Assembly: GCF_007993815.1 (NCBI RefSeq)
Contig: NZ_VJWE01000016.1
Span: 186,001 to 250,000 of the forward strand
Length of the DNA stretch: 64,000 bases
Source: Acidovorax delafieldii
GTDB taxonomy: Bacteria; Pseudomonadota; Gammaproteobacteria; Burkholderiales; Burkholderiaceae_C
Direction of reading: 5' to 3'
Shown in pieces: positions 52,944 through 63,247 of this stretch. Positions within the stretch are counted from its first letter, which is position 1. Every line of letters begins with the position of its first letter. The position numbers and the translations under genes are program-made. Under the pieces are notes generated by a model. The model saw only the letters and a program-made list of their open reading frames with translations. It made no database searches and was not told where the DNA came from.

Positions 52944-53942
52944 TCAGTCCACCACGATCTTGGCGCGGTGGGCCAGCGCGCGGTAGCGGCCGATCTCGTC
53001 ATCGATCATGGCGCGCGTGGCCACGGGGCCCAGGTGCACGGGTTCCATGCCCTGGGTGCGCATCTGTTCCTGCAGACCACTGTCGCGGGTGACGGCTTCC
53101 ACCTCGGTCACCAGCTTTCGGATGACAGACTGTGGCGTCTTGGCGGGGGCGGCGATGGCATACCAGGCGTCGAACACGGCGTCTGGCAGTTTGAGTTCCT
53201 CCACGGTGGGCACCCCCGGCAGCATGCTGGAGCGCGACTTGCCCGCAATGGCCAGGGCGCGCAGCTTGCCGGCCTTCACTTGCGGCGCCGCAGCGGCCAC
53301 GGTGTCGATACCCAACTGGATTTCGCCGCCCATGAGGGCGATCAGCGACTGGCTGCTGCCCCGGTAGGGCACGTCCTGCAGCTGGATGCCCGCGGCCTGC
53401 TCCAGCAGCGCGCCCGCTAGGTGCGGGCCAGAGCCCGAGCCGAAGGTGGCGTAGTGGATGCTCTTGGGCTTTGCCTTGGCTGCGGCGATCAGTGCGTTCA
53501 GGTCCTTGTACGGCGCGCTGACGCTGACGACCAGCACCAGGGGGGCCCGGGCCACGGTGGCCACGGGCACGAGGTCCTTGGCAGGGTCGTAGGGCAGCTT
53601 GCTGCGCAAGGCAGGGTTGACCGTGTAGCTGGTGGAGCCCGAAACCAGCAGCGTGTAGCCGTCGGGGTCGGAACGCACCACGGCTTCGGTGCCGATGATG
53701 GTGGAGGCACCCGGCTTGTTGTCGATCACCACCGGCGTGCCCAGGCGGCTGGCCAGCTTCTGTGCGAGCGCGCGTGCCACCACGTCGGTGCCGCCACCGG
53801 GCGGGAAGGGCACCACCATGCGCACGGGGCGCTGGGGCCAGGCGTCGGCAGGGGCTGCTGCCTGGGCGCAGGCCAGGCTGGCAGGGCCGGCAAGAACTGC
53901 CAGGGTGGCAGACAGGAAAGAGGCTCGAACAAGGCGTTTCAT
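52944..53942 (-). CDS. Bug/TctC-family periplasmic solute-binding protein
   Basis: The protein has 332 residues. A signal peptide (MKRLVRASFLSATLAVLAGP ... CAQA) precedes a TctC fold: WPQRPVRMVVPFPPGGGTDVVAR, VVIDNKPGASTIIGTEAV, DGYTLLVSG, and FGSGSGPHLAG further on. These proteins bind carboxylates, and many in Burkholderiales have no linked transporter, as here. It probably forms one unit with the M20 peptidase, controlled by the divergent LysR gene. Confidence 0.92.
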   Translation of the reverse strand: MKRLVRASFLSATLAVLAGPASLACAQAAAPADAWPQRPVRMVVPFPPGGGTDVVARALAQKLASRLGTPVVIDNKPGASTIIGTEAVVRSDPDGYTLLVSGSTSYTVNPALRSKLPYDPAKDLVPVATVARAPLVLVVSVSAPYKDLNALIAAAKAKPKSIHYATFGSGSGPHLAGALLEQAAGIQLQDVPYRGSSQSLIALMGGEIQLGIDTVAAAAPQVKAGKLRALAIAGKSRSSMLPGVPTVEELKLPDAVFDAWYAIAAPAKTPQSVIRKLVTEVEAVTRDSGLQEQMRTQGMEPVHLGPVATRAMIDDEIGRYRALAHRAKIVVD

Positions 53943-54119
53943 GCGGACTCCGGTGGTAGGGCCCCGACAGCGGGCGGCGTGGGAGCAATGACCACGTGGC
54001 GCCCGCGCAAGGGCATGGGTGAATTGGAGCCTCAAGCCATGCAAGATGGATGCTGGTTTACCATTGCTTGGAATAGAGATTTGGCAACTGACCATTGCCT
54101 TTTTGTGATTTAAACAACC

Positions 54120-55079
54120 ATGGCCATTTCACTGCTCAGTCTGCCATTGCGCTACTTTCTGGAGGTCGCGCGCACCGGCTCCGTCAACCAGGCCGCGCAG
54201 CGCCTGCACGTGGCCGCTTCGGCCGTGAGCCGGCAGCTGGGCAAGCTGGAAGACAGCCTGGGTGTGGTGCTGTTCGAGCGCCAGGCGCGCGGCATGAACC
54301 TGACCGAGGCGGGTACCCGCCTGCTGGCCCACGCCAGTGCACACGATGCGCAGGCGCTGGAGCTGGTCGAGCAATTGCAGGATCTGTCGGCCCAAGGTGC
54401 CCTGCGGGTGCGGCTGGCCTGCACCGAAGGGTTTGCGGCAGCCTTCATGCCGCTGGTCATGGCGGGGTTTCGGCAGGCGCACCCGCAGGTGCAGCTGCAG
54501 TTGCAGGTGGCCGTGCCGCAGGAGGTGTCGGCCCTGGTGCTGCGCGGCGAGGCCGATCTGGCGCTGAAGTACAGCACGGCGCCCGAGAAGGGCCTGCAGG
54601 TGCTGCACTCGGCCATCGCACCCATTTATGCCGTCATGCCCGCACAGCACCCGTTGGCGCGCCAGCGCAGTGTTAGCGTGGCTGACGTGGTGCGCTACCC
54701 GTTGCTGCTGGGGGCCGCCAACACTACGGGGCGGCAGCTGTTTGACCTGAGCTGTGCGGTGCAGGGCCTGCGCTATGTTCCCGCTGTGGAGAGCAATTTT
54801 TCGTCGGCCTTGTTGCCGCTGCTGAGCGGGCAGGACGTGGTGCTGGCCAGCTACCTCACAGCGGCGCGATGGGTGGAGGCGGGCCTGCTGGCTGCCCGGC
54901 CATTTGACGAAACCCAGCTGCAGCAACGGCGCCTGCAGGTGCTGGCAGCCGAGGGCCGTAGCCAGTCCGCCCTGGTGCAGCAGTTCACGCAAGCGCTGGT
55001 GATCGCCATCGAGGAATACGGCAAGCGCAAGGTCGGGCGGCGCCGCAAGGCCACCCCAGCGCCTGCCTCGGTGTTCTGA
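54120..55079 (+). CDS. LysR-family transcriptional regulator
   Basis: The protein has 319 residues. An N-terminal winged helix (LRYFLEVARTGSVNQAAQRL, HVAASAVSRQLGKLEDSLG) is followed by a periplasmic-binding-like effector domain (about 90-300). It lies divergently from the Bug/M20 pair with about 180 bases between starts, the usual arrangement of a LysR protein with its target. The effector is unknown. Confidence 0.92.
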   Translation: MAISLLSLPLRYFLEVARTGSVNQAAQRLHVAASAVSRQLGKLEDSLGVVLFERQARGMNLTEAGTRLLAHASAHDAQALELVEQLQDLSAQGALRVRLACTEGFAAAFMPLVMAGFRQAHPQVQLQLQVAVPQEVSALVLRGEADLALKYSTAPEKGLQVLHSAIAPIYAVMPAQHPLARQRSVSVADVVRYPLLLGAANTTGRQLFDLSCAVQGLRYVPAVESNFSSALLPLLSGQDVVLASYLTAARWVEAGLLAARPFDETQLQQRRLQVLAAEGRSQSALVQQFTQALVIAIEEYGKRKVGRRRKATPAPASVF

Positions 55080-55150
55080 CACATTGCCGCAGATTCCAGC
55101 ACGCTCACATTTGGATACGGATACCATCGGTGCCCTATCCGCACCACACC

Positions 55151-55642
55151 ATGGCCAAGAAAGAACACGTTTCCGAGACCCAAGCCACCCAGCTGCTCAA
55201 GGCGAACAAGGTGGCGTTCACCGAACACCCGTATGAGTACCTGGAGCACGGCGGCGCGATGCACAGCGCCGAGGTGCTGGGTCTGGACCCGTTCACCGTG
55301 GTCAAGACCCTCGTCATGCAGGACCAGGACGCCAAGCCGCTCCTGGTGCTGATGCATGGCAACCGCAAGGTCTCCACCAAGAACCTCGCACGCCAGATCG
55401 GCGCCAAGTCGGTCGAGCCCTGTGCACCCGAGGTCGCCAACCGGCACAGTGGCTACCTGGTGGGGGGGACGTCTCCGTTTGGCACGCGGCGCACCATGCC
55501 GGTTTACATCGAAGAAACCATCCTCGCGTTGCCCCGCATTGCTATCAACGGCGGGCGCCGGGGCTTTCTGGTGCAGCTGGACCCGCAGGTGTGTGTGCAG
55601 TTGCTGGGCGCCAAACCGGTGCAGTGCGCGCTGGCAGAATAG
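55151..55642 (+). CDS. ybaK: YbaK/EbsC-type Cys-tRNA(Pro)/Cys-tRNA(Cys) deacylase
   Basis: The protein has 163 residues. It hydrolyses Cys mischarged on tRNA-Pro. Diagnostic parts are HGGAMHSAEVLGLDPFTVVKTLV, the conserved Lys in LVLMHGNRKVSTKNLAR, GYLVGGTSPFGTRR (substrate loop) and AINGGRRGFLVQLDP. ATG 55151 is used; an in-frame GTG at 55130 would add 7 residues. Confidence 0.93.
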   Translation: MAKKEHVSETQATQLLKANKVAFTEHPYEYLEHGGAMHSAEVLGLDPFTVVKTLVMQDQDAKPLLVLMHGNRKVSTKNLARQIGAKSVEPCAPEVANRHSGYLVGGTSPFGTRRTMPVYIEETILALPRIAINGGRRGFLVQLDPQVCVQLLGAKPVQCALAE

Positions 55643-55699
55643 GCCGCCGCGCGATACAGCCCGTCAGAAGGCTGACCATTTGATTTCCAAGGAGTTGCT

Positions 55700-56392
55700 T
55701 TGACCGCCGTCTATCCCGTTCTTGCCACCGTGGCCGCCTACCTGCTGGGCTCGCTGTCGTTTGCCGTCATTGTGACGCGTGTCATGGGCCTGAGCGATCC
55801 GCGCACCTATGGCAGCAAGAACCCCGGAGCCACCAATGTGCTGCGCTCGGGCAGCAAGGCGGCGGCCATCGTGACCCTGCTGCTCGATGCGATGAAGGGC
55901 TGGCTGCCCGTGGCGCTGGTGATGTGGTTTGGCCACCCCTATGGGCTCGAAGACGGCACCGTGGCGCTGGTGGGGCTGGCCGCTTTCCTGGGGCACCTGT
56001 GGCCAGTGTTCTTCCGGTTTGAGGGCGGCAAGGGCGTGGCGACGGCACTGGGCGTGCTGGTGGGCATCAGCGGTTGGCTGGGGCTGGCCACGGCGGCCAC
56101 CTGGCTCATCATTGCGTTCTTCTTCCGCTACTCGTCGCTCGCCTCGCTGGTGGCCGCCGCGTTTGCTCCGGTGTACTACCTGCTGGTGGATGGCGTGGTC
56201 TGGTATGCCGAAGGCACGATTGCCGCCTCGATCGTGGTGATGGCGCTGCTGCTGGCCTGGCGGCACCGCGAGAACATCCAGCGCCTGATTGCCGGCACGG
56301 AATCACGCCTGGGCAGCAAGAAGGCGAAACCTGCCGAGGGCGAAGAGAGCGCCAAGGCAAAGCCCATAGCAAAAGCCAAGGCCAAACACTGA
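55700..56392 (+). CDS. plsY: Glycerol-3-phosphate acyltransferase (acyl-phosphate type)
   Basis: The protein has 230 residues from a TTG start 5 bases after AAGGAG. It is an inner-membrane enzyme that moves an acyl group from acyl-phosphate to glycerol-3-phosphate, the first step in phospholipid synthesis. The three cytoplasmic motifs are visible: [26 protein letters not shown] and [15 protein letters not shown] Lys/Ala-rich tail of about 30 residues after the last helix is longer than in E. coli. Confidence 0.94.
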   Translation: MTAVYPVLATVAAYLLGSLSFAVIVTRVMGLSDPRTYGSKNPGATNVLRSGSKAAAIVTLLLDAMKGWLPVALVMWFGHPYGLEDGTVALVGLAAFLGHLWPVFFRFEGGKGVATALGVLVGISGWLGLATAATWLIIAFFFRYSSLASLVAAAFAPVYYLLVDGVVWYAEGTIAASIVVMALLLAWRHRENIQRLIAGTESRLGSKKAKPAEGEESAKAKPIAKAKAKH

Positions 56393-56427
56393 TGTAGCCA
56401 CGCGCCCGGTTGGGCGCGTGCCCTGTG

Positions 56428-57447
56428 TCAGAGCGCGCCGGGCGCAGTCACCAGCCCGCGCAACCCTGCGCTGTGCTGCGCGGCGTACAGCCCCAGCCGC
56501 ACCATGGTGCGGTGGTTGAGTTCCAGGCTCACTGCGGACCGGGCCAGGGCAGACTGGATGCGGGGCTTGCCGCTCGCGGTCTGGTACAGGCTGGGCTGGC
56601 TGCGGTGGTTGCCGGTGCTGTCCAGCAGGCTGGCCACCAACGGGTGGTTGGCCTTGTCGCTGCGGCGCAGCACGATGGCGGTTTCGCCGTTGTCCAGTTT
56701 CACAAACGTACCTGGGGGGCACAGGCCGATGGAGCGCACCAGGGTGTAGCTGACCTCGTCGCGCTGGTCCACTTCTTGTCCCACGATGGCACGCACCGAA
56801 TCGGTGGCACTGCGCCCGGCGCGGGATTTGCGTGGGCTGATCATGGCGGCATAGCGGTCAATGGTGCCGAGGATGCGGGTGAGCCGGTCTATCGGCTCCT
56901 GGTTGGCCAAAGGCACGCGTTCGGCAATGCTGGCATGGTGTTGCCCCACCACGTCCAGCCAGAGCGGATCGTTGATGAACAGGCGTTCCAGCAGCAGCAT
57001 GCTGTCTTCGGGGTGGCTCTTGATGGCCTCCTGCTGCTCCGCCGTGGGGCGCTCGCGCTGCACGGCCAGTTCGTCCTGCAGGGTCGTCATGCCGATGTTC
57101 ATGGTGAGTGCCGCCCGCACCAGGCTGTCGCGCTCACGCTGCGGCAGCTTGAGCTCCAGCGCCATGATGTGGCACAGCGTGCCGCACACCAGCGCGTGCG
57201 ATGCGCTGTAGCCCACGGTGGATGTGGAGGCGTGCTGGAACATCAGGTACAGCGCCGCGTCGATGTCGTGCGCCACCAGGTCTTGCAGCCAGGCATCAAA
57301 CTGCCGCACCTTGCCCGGAAAGTCCTGCACTTGCAGCGGCCGACTCAGCAGCACCGACAGGGCCGACTCCAGGTCGGACCAGAGGCTGAGCAGGTCTTCG
57401 TACTCCCCTTCGGAGTGCGCGTGGGTGGAGGAGGGGTGTGCGGACAT
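56428..57447 (-). CDS. HD-GYP-like phosphohydrolase domain protein with degenerate metal site
   Basis: The protein has 339 residues. The helical core resembles HD-GYP cyclic-di-GMP phosphodiesterases: SASHALVCGTLCHIMALELKL, IKSHPEDSMLLLERL, WLDVVGQHHAS and the RILGTIDRYAAMISPR helix. The central HD that binds the metals is replaced: where LHDIGK is expected it reads MNIGM. The protein is therefore probably not a normal phosphodiesterase and may bind ligand or partners only. It lies 16 bases after the retropepsin-like gene, as the last gene of a yajQ unit. Confidence 0.7.
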   Translation of the reverse strand: MSAHPSSTHAHSEGEYEDLLSLWSDLESALSVLLSRPLQVQDFPGKVRQFDAWLQDLVAHDIDAALYLMFQHASTSTVGYSASHALVCGTLCHIMALELKLPQRERDSLVRAALTMNIGMTTLQDELAVQRERPTAEQQEAIKSHPEDSMLLLERLFINDPLWLDVVGQHHASIAERVPLANQEPIDRLTRILGTIDRYAAMISPRKSRAGRSATDSVRAIVGQEVDQRDEVSYTLVRSIGLCPPGTFVKLDNGETAIVLRRSDKANHPLVASLLDSTGNHRSQPSLYQTASGKPRIQSALARSAVSLELNHRTMVRLGLYAAQHSAGLRGLVTAPGAL

Positions 57448-57463
57448 TGCGGGTGTACAGGCG

Positions 57464-58234
57464 TCAGTGGCGCTTTTCGAGCACCATCTGGTCGTTGGTG
57501 CGGGTCATCTGGAACTCGTTCAGGAAGCTGTTGCCCAGCAGCACATAGGGCATGGGCTGCGAGGTGATGATGGCCTCTACCCCAAAGACCTCGACGTCAC
57601 CGATGCGGATGGAGTCGAGCTTCATGCGCCAGCCCTGGGCGACGCCATTGGCAGTGTTCACGCGCACCGGCTGGCCGCTTTGGTAGTTGAGGCCCATGCG
57701 CTCTGCATCCGGCCGCCCGATGGCGACGGTGGAGGCCCCGGTGTCCACCATGTACTGCATCACCTGCCCGTTGATGGTGCCGCTGTTCACAAAATGGCCT
57801 CTGCCATCTGCCACCAGCAAAATGCGTTTGCCGCTGCCACTGCGTCCGCCCACGCTCACGGGCGCCTCGCCCAGTCGCAGTGTGCGCCGTGCGCCCTGGA
57901 TCTCCACGGTGGCTTCGTCCTTGGCGACGGCGATGACTTTCACCCCCTGGAACTCATCCCCAGCGCCCACCGCCTTGGGCGGGTTGGCATTCACCACGAT
58001 CAGCGCCTTGCTGCCCAGTACACCCGCCAGCGCCACAGCCTGCGCATGCGCCCAGGTGGGGCCCAGCAGCAACCCGATGCACAGGGCGAGGAGGCGCTGA
58101 TACCGGCGCAGCCCTGGTGAGAGCAGCCGCGCAAGGACCGCCCCGCCGCGCTGGCGGCGTCCCCCTGGCTGCAGCGCTCCGCGCTGCGAGAGCGGGGGGA
58201 GGGCCCGCAGGACCTCAGCGGGGTGTCGCTTCAT
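57464..58234 (-). CDS. Retropepsin-like clan AA aspartic protease (TIGR02281 type)
   Basis: The protein has 256 residues. The active-site strand MQYMVDTGASTVAIGRPDA (DTGAS) and a flap/hydrophobic part (MPYVLLGNSFLNEFQM) match single-domain bacterial retropepsins. A hydrophobic stretch (RLLALCIGLLLGPTWAHA) is a signal peptide or anchor. About 45 residues before it (LPPLSQRGALQPGGRRQRGG ...) are encoded by a GC-rich palindromic repeat, so the N-terminus has been extended by it. It starts right after the yajQ stop codon. Confidence 0.82.
   Translation of the reverse strand: MKRHPAEVLRALPPLSQRGALQPGGRRQRGGAVLARLLSPGLRRYQRLLALCIGLLLGPTWAHAQAVALAGVLGSKALIVVNANPPKAVGAGDEFQGVKVIAVAKDEATVEIQGARRTLRLGEAPVSVGGRSGSGKRILLVADGRGHFVNSGTINGQVMQYMVDTGASTVAIGRPDAERMGLNYQSGQPVRVNTANGVAQGWRMKLDSIRIGDVEVFGVEAIITSQPMPYVLLGNSFLNEFQMTRTNDQMVLEKRH
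58120..58225. repeat. GC-rich REP-like palindromic stretch at the retropepsin gene start
   Basis: Overlapping inverted elements such as CGCCGCGCTGGCGGCG (58142-58157) and a complementary pair within CAGCGCTCCGCGCTG (58173-58187), with CCCCC/GGGGG runs. This looks like an intergenic REP element of the family that has become coding sequence. Confidence 0.5.
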
Positions 58235-58235
58235 A

Positions 58236-58721
58236 TCAGTCGCGGAAGTTGTCGAACGACAGCGGCACGTCCGTCACATCCTTGCGGATCAAGGCCATGG
58301 CGGCCTGCAGGTCGTCGCGCTTGGCGCCAGTCACGCGCACCTTGTCTTCCTGAATAGCGCCTTGCACCTTGAGCTTGCTTTCCTTGAGCAGCTTCTGGAT
58401 CTTCTTGGCCAACTCGCTCTCGATGCCGTTGCGCACCTTGATGACCTGCTTGACCTTGTCGCCGCCCATTTTCTGCACATCGCCCATGTCCAGAAAACGC
58501 ACATCCACGCTGCGTTTGGTGAGCTTGTTGCGCAGAACATCTTCAATCTGGGTGAGCTGGAAATCAGCATCGCCGATCAGCGTGATGTCCTTGTCCTTGA
58601 TCTCGATGCTGGCAGAGGTGCCCTTGAAGTCGAAACGGGTGGCGATTTCCTTGGCGGTGTTCTCGACGGCGTTTTTCACTTCAACCAGATTGGCTTCGCA
58701 GACGGTGTCAAAAGATGGCAT
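58236..58721 (-). CDS. yajQ: YajQ-family nucleotide-binding protein
   Basis: The protein has 161 residues: [20 protein letters not shown], then [18 protein letters not shown] and FRDxx-type C-terminus ([10 protein letters not shown]). YajQ proteins bind cyclic-di-GMP in Xanthomonas and Pseudomonas and act as co-regulators. It is the first gene of a unit with the retropepsin and HD-like genes. Confidence 0.95.
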   Translation of the reverse strand: MPSFDTVCEANLVEVKNAVENTAKEIATRFDFKGTSASIEIKDKDITLIGDADFQLTQIEDVLRNKLTKRSVDVRFLDMGDVQKMGGDKVKQVIKVRNGIESELAKKIQKLLKESKLKVQGAIQEDKVRVTGAKRDDLQAAMALIRKDVTDVPLSFDNFRD

Positions 58722-58806
58722 GGTGGGTCTCTATCTCGGGGAAAACAGGTGCAGATATGGGGGCGGATCGCGGGGAGCCAAAAGGCCGGGTGCGACAATC
58801 GGGCCA

Positions 58807-59880
58807 ATGGTAGTCGAGAAAAACGCCCCTTTACAGCCCTGCAACACCTTCGGCATTGCCGCACGCGCCCAAACCCTGGTGCGAGTGCATTCGGTGGACG
58901 ACCTGCGGGCTGTGCTGGCAGACCCCCAGCTCGCGCCGGTACCGAAATTTGTGCTGGGCGGCGGCAGCAACATCATCCTGACCGGTGACGTGAAGTCCGT
59001 CGTGCTCAAGATGGAAATCAAAGGCCTGCGCCTGGTGGATGAAACGCCCAAGGCCTGGATCGTGGAGGCGGGTGCTGGCGAGGTCTGGCACGACGCCGTG
59101 GCCTGGACGCTGGCGCACGGCTATCCCGGATTGGAGAACCTGGCCCTGATCCCGGGTACGGTGGGGGCATCGCCCGTCCAGAACATTGGCGCGTATGGCG
59201 TGGAACTGCAGGACCGTTTTGAGTCGCTCGACGCCATCGACCTGGCTACGGGCCAGTCGTTCAGCCTGGATGCTGCGCAATGCGGTTTTGGCTACCGTGA
59301 TTCCGTTTTCAAGCATGCACCTTCCGAAGCGCAGGATGGCAGCGGGCTGCCGCGCGGCATGGGTCTGGCAGGCCGGGCGGTGATCACCCATGTGCGCTTT
59401 CGACTGCCCAAGCCCTGGAAGCCGGTACTGGGCTACCTGGACCTGGAGCGCCGCCGCGCCGAGGCGGGGGTGGAACACCCCAGTGCCCAGCAAATTTTTG
59501 ACTGGGTCTGCGACATCCGCCGCGCGAAACTACCCGACCCTGCCGTGGTGGGCAACGCGGGCAGCTTCTTCAAGAACCCCACCGTGTCGCCCGACCAGTG
59601 CGCCGACATCATCGCCCGCGAGCCCAAGATCGTGCACTACCCCATGCCCGACGGCAGCATCAAGCTGGCGGCGGGCTGGCTGATCGATGCCTGCGGCTGG
59701 AAAGGCAAATCCATCGGCAAGGCCGGGGTGTACGAGAAACAGGCCCTCGTGCTGGTCAACCGGGGGCAGGGCGCTGACAGCGTGACAGGGGGCGAGGTCA
59801 TGACCCTGGCCAAGGCCATCCAGACGAGTGTGTACGAGCGCTTTGGCATCCGGCTGGAGCCCGAGCCGGTGGTCGTGTAG
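58807..59880 (+). CDS. murB: UDP-N-acetylenolpyruvoylglucosamine reductase
   Basis: The protein has 357 residues, E. coli-type MurB. It reduces the enolpyruvyl group to make UDP-MurNAc for peptidoglycan. NTFGIAARA, the FAD loop VLGGGSNIILTGD, GLENLALIPGTVGASPVQNI and the catalytic Ser in GNAGSFFKNP are clear. ATG 58807 is the family start; an open frame extends far upstream antisense to yajQ and was not used. Confidence 0.96.
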   Translation: MVVEKNAPLQPCNTFGIAARAQTLVRVHSVDDLRAVLADPQLAPVPKFVLGGGSNIILTGDVKSVVLKMEIKGLRLVDETPKAWIVEAGAGEVWHDAVAWTLAHGYPGLENLALIPGTVGASPVQNIGAYGVELQDRFESLDAIDLATGQSFSLDAAQCGFGYRDSVFKHAPSEAQDGSGLPRGMGLAGRAVITHVRFRLPKPWKPVLGYLDLERRRAEAGVEHPSAQQIFDWVCDIRRAKLPDPAVVGNAGSFFKNPTVSPDQCADIIAREPKIVHYPMPDGSIKLAAGWLIDACGWKGKSIGKAGVYEKQALVLVNRGQGADSVTGGEVMTLAKAIQTSVYERFGIRLEPEPVVV

Positions 59881-59947
59881 CGCGAAGTCAGAGGCGACCC
59901 CTGCGCCTCGAAAGGGCTGGTGTCGCGCCTGGTACGAGACCCCAATG

Positions 59948-59974
59948 AAAAAGCCACCCCAAGGGTGGCTTTTG
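59948..59974. terminator. Two-way terminator between murB and argG
   Basis: AAAAGCCACCC (59949-59959) and GGGTGGCTTTT (59963-59973) around a CAA loop, between convergent genes. Confidence 0.88.
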
Positions 59975-59980
59975 CTCATC

Positions 59981-60038
59981 TATTGATAGCTGGAGAGGAA
60001 AATTGCACTAGCGCTACCAGCCATTTTTGCTCCAAATG
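59981..60038 (+). repeat. Dispersed GATAGC/TAGCGCT element, copy 6
   Basis: TATTGATAGCTGGAGAGG ... CACTAGCGCTACCAGCC ... TTGCTCCAAAT, just after the murB/argG terminator. Confidence 0.65.
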
Positions 60039-60100
60039 AGCCGCCAAGCTGCTCCCAGTGGCCACCCGGAAGGCTTGGGGCCCATGGGGCGAGTACCGCC

Positions 60101-61510
<1,410 letters not shown>

Positions 61511-61523
61511 CAGCCCGAACATC

Positions 61524-61841
61524 TCAGCCGAAATGGCAGATGTAGTGGTAGGCCTCGGTCACGCGGATGTCGAACTTGGAGTTGCCGGGCACGCTGAACT
61601 TCTCGCCTGCGGACGATTTCACCCATGCATCGGTACCGGCCAGCTTGTATTCGCACGAGCCCGCCACGCATTCCATGATTTCAGGGGCGCCGGTGTTGAA
61701 CGTGAGCGTTGCGGGCAGCACCACGCCCACCGACTTCTTCGTGCCGTCCGGGAAGGTGATGCCGTGGCTCACGCACTTGCCGTCAAAGTACACATTGGCC
61801 TGGGTGGTGACGGACACGCCGTCGATTTTTTCGGTGGTCAT
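61524..61841 (-). CDS. ppnP: Pyrimidine/purine nucleoside phosphorylase
   Basis: The protein has 105 residues with a single cupin domain (formerly YaiE/DUF1255): ANVYFDGKCVSHGITFPDGT, KSVGVVLPATLTFNTGAPEIM, CEYKLAGTDAW and GNSKFDIRVTEAYHYICHFG. It splits several nucleosides with phosphate. The start at 61841 gives the family N-terminus; an open frame extends to 61946. Confidence 0.93.
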   Translation of the reverse strand: MTTEKIDGVSVTTQANVYFDGKCVSHGITFPDGTKKSVGVVLPATLTFNTGAPEIMECVAGSCEYKLAGTDAWVKSSAGEKFSVPGNSKFDIRVTEAYHYICHFG

Positions 61842-61948
61842 GGATGCGCGGGTAGGAATGGAGGAAACCCGCGATTTTAGGGCAGGGTGCTGCCGCATTG
61901 GGCTGTGCGAACCAACGAAACCCATGCCCGCCGCCGCTTGCATCAAGA

Positions 61949-61973
61949 AAAAGAGCCCCGAAGGGCTCTTTGT
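61949..61973 (-). terminator. Terminator of the glycine-zipper gene
   Basis: On the minus strand AAAGAGCCC-TTCG-GGGCTCTTT is a strong UUCG hairpin followed by T-rich sequence. Confidence 0.88.
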
Positions 61974-62004
61974 TCACGGGCTTGTGCGGCTATGCTGCCA
62001 GCCT

Positions 62005-62667
62005 TCAACGCCAGTAAGGGTTGCGGTGGTGCGGGTAGTAGGGGCGGCCGCTGTCGTAGCCGTATTCAATCACCGTCACCGGGGGCGTCACATAGGTGGG
62101 AGGCGCCTGGTACACCGGCTGCACGGGGTAGGTGGAGGTCACCACACCCGGTTGGCTGTAAACACCCTGGGCCGCATACGGGTCGGGTTGTGTGGAATAG
62201 GTCTGGCCAGCGGGCTGCACATTCACCGGGATCCAGCGGCCTGGGTCGTTCTGGGTGCGGGTGGTGTACTGGCGGCCTGCGTATTCATACACCACGTTGT
62301 AACCTACGGTACGGTTTTCGTAGTACGTCTCGGTGGAGCAACGCTGCACGTTCTGGTATTGCGGCTGGCCGTTGCCCTCGATCTGGTTGCCTACTACGGC
62401 GCCACCCAGCACCCCGATGGCGGTGGCTGCTGCGCGACCGCTGCCCTTGCCGATGGTATTGCCCACCGCGCCCCCGGCAATCGCGCCAATCACAGCGCCG
62501 GCGCCCGTCGTGCGGTTGCCGTTGTAGACGGTCTCGTTGCCACACACCTGCTGCGGAACGCCGACCTGCTGAATGATGGGCGTGGCAGACAGCACACGGC
62601 CTTGTTCCTGAGCGCTGGCCACGACGGCGACGGCTGCCAGGGCAGAAAAAATGACGATCTTTTTCAT
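62005..62667 (-). CDS. Glycine-zipper 2TM-domain envelope protein
   Basis: The protein has 220 residues. A signal peptide (MKKIVIFSALAAVAVVASAQ) is followed by a glycine-zipper pair (GAVIGAIAGGAVGNTIGKG, AIGVLGGAVVGNQIEG) of the 17-kDa surface-antigen type, then a Tyr/Pro/Gln-rich C-terminus (PVQPVYQAPPTYVTPPVT). AAAGGAG precedes the ATG at 62667. No lipobox Cys is at the cleavage site. Probably periplasmic or outer-membrane; function unknown. Confidence 0.88.
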   Translation of the reverse strand: MKKIVIFSALAAVAVVASAQEQGRVLSATPIIQQVGVPQQVCGNETVYNGNRTTGAGAVIGAIAGGAVGNTIGKGSGRAAATAIGVLGGAVVGNQIEGNGQPQYQNVQRCSTETYYENRTVGYNVVYEYAGRQYTTRTQNDPGRWIPVNVQPAGQTYSTQPDPYAAQGVYSQPGVVTSTYPVQPVYQAPPTYVTPPVTVIEYGYDSGRPYYPHHRNPYWR

Positions 62668-62802
62668 GGAGAAACTCCTTTCGGGTCGGTACATAACGCA
62701 CCAGACTGCAGAAAAGTTTAGGCCCGCAAGGTCAATTCGGGGCCCGGACGCCGTAAATCTGCGTAAAGATTTGTGCGATTTTCCCGCGTTCCCCGTCCCA
62801 AG

Positions 62803-63186
62803 TCAGCCCTTGGATGCGCCATTCGGCCCGCCAGGCCACTGCTCCGGCACAAATCCGACGGTCACATGCAGGCCATGGGCGTCCTGCCACTGCACCACGG
62901 GGCGCTTGATCACACTGGGTTGTTGCTGCATCAGCGCACTGGCGCTCGCGTCGTCCTGCACCGATGCCTGTGTGGCTGAGTCCAGCTTGCGCCAGGTGGT
63001 CCCTTGACGATTGACCAGCTTCTGCCAGCCCACGGCCTTCAGCCAGCCAGGGAGCAGCTCGGTGGGAACGCCTTGCTTTTTGAAGTCATGAAACTGGACT
63101 TCCAGCCCTTGTTCTGCAAACCAGGCGCGGGATTTTTTGACGGTATCGCAGTTGGGGATGCCGTAGACGGTGATGGCGGTATTCAT
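62803..63186 (-). CDS. ArsC/Spx-family reductase-like protein (YffB type)
   Basis: The protein has 127 residues with a thioredoxin fold: ITVYGIPNCDTVKKSRAWF with a single Cys at the ArsC/Spx position, FHDFKKQGVPTELLPGWLKA, and PSVIKRPVV. Related YffB proteins bind glutathione; arsenate reduction is not implied because the other catalytic residues are not evident. Start 63186 is chosen, as the upstream frame runs antisense to folC. Confidence 0.87.
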   Translation of the reverse strand: MNTAITVYGIPNCDTVKKSRAWFAEQGLEVQFHDFKKQGVPTELLPGWLKAVGWQKLVNRQGTTWRKLDSATQASVQDDASASALMQQQPSVIKRPVVQWQDAHGLHVTVGFVPEQWPGGPNGASKG

Positions 63187-63247
63187 GCCGCGCATCATCC
63201 TCGAAATCGCGGGGGTGAATGCTGGCTCGGCGACAATCCCCGGCTGT

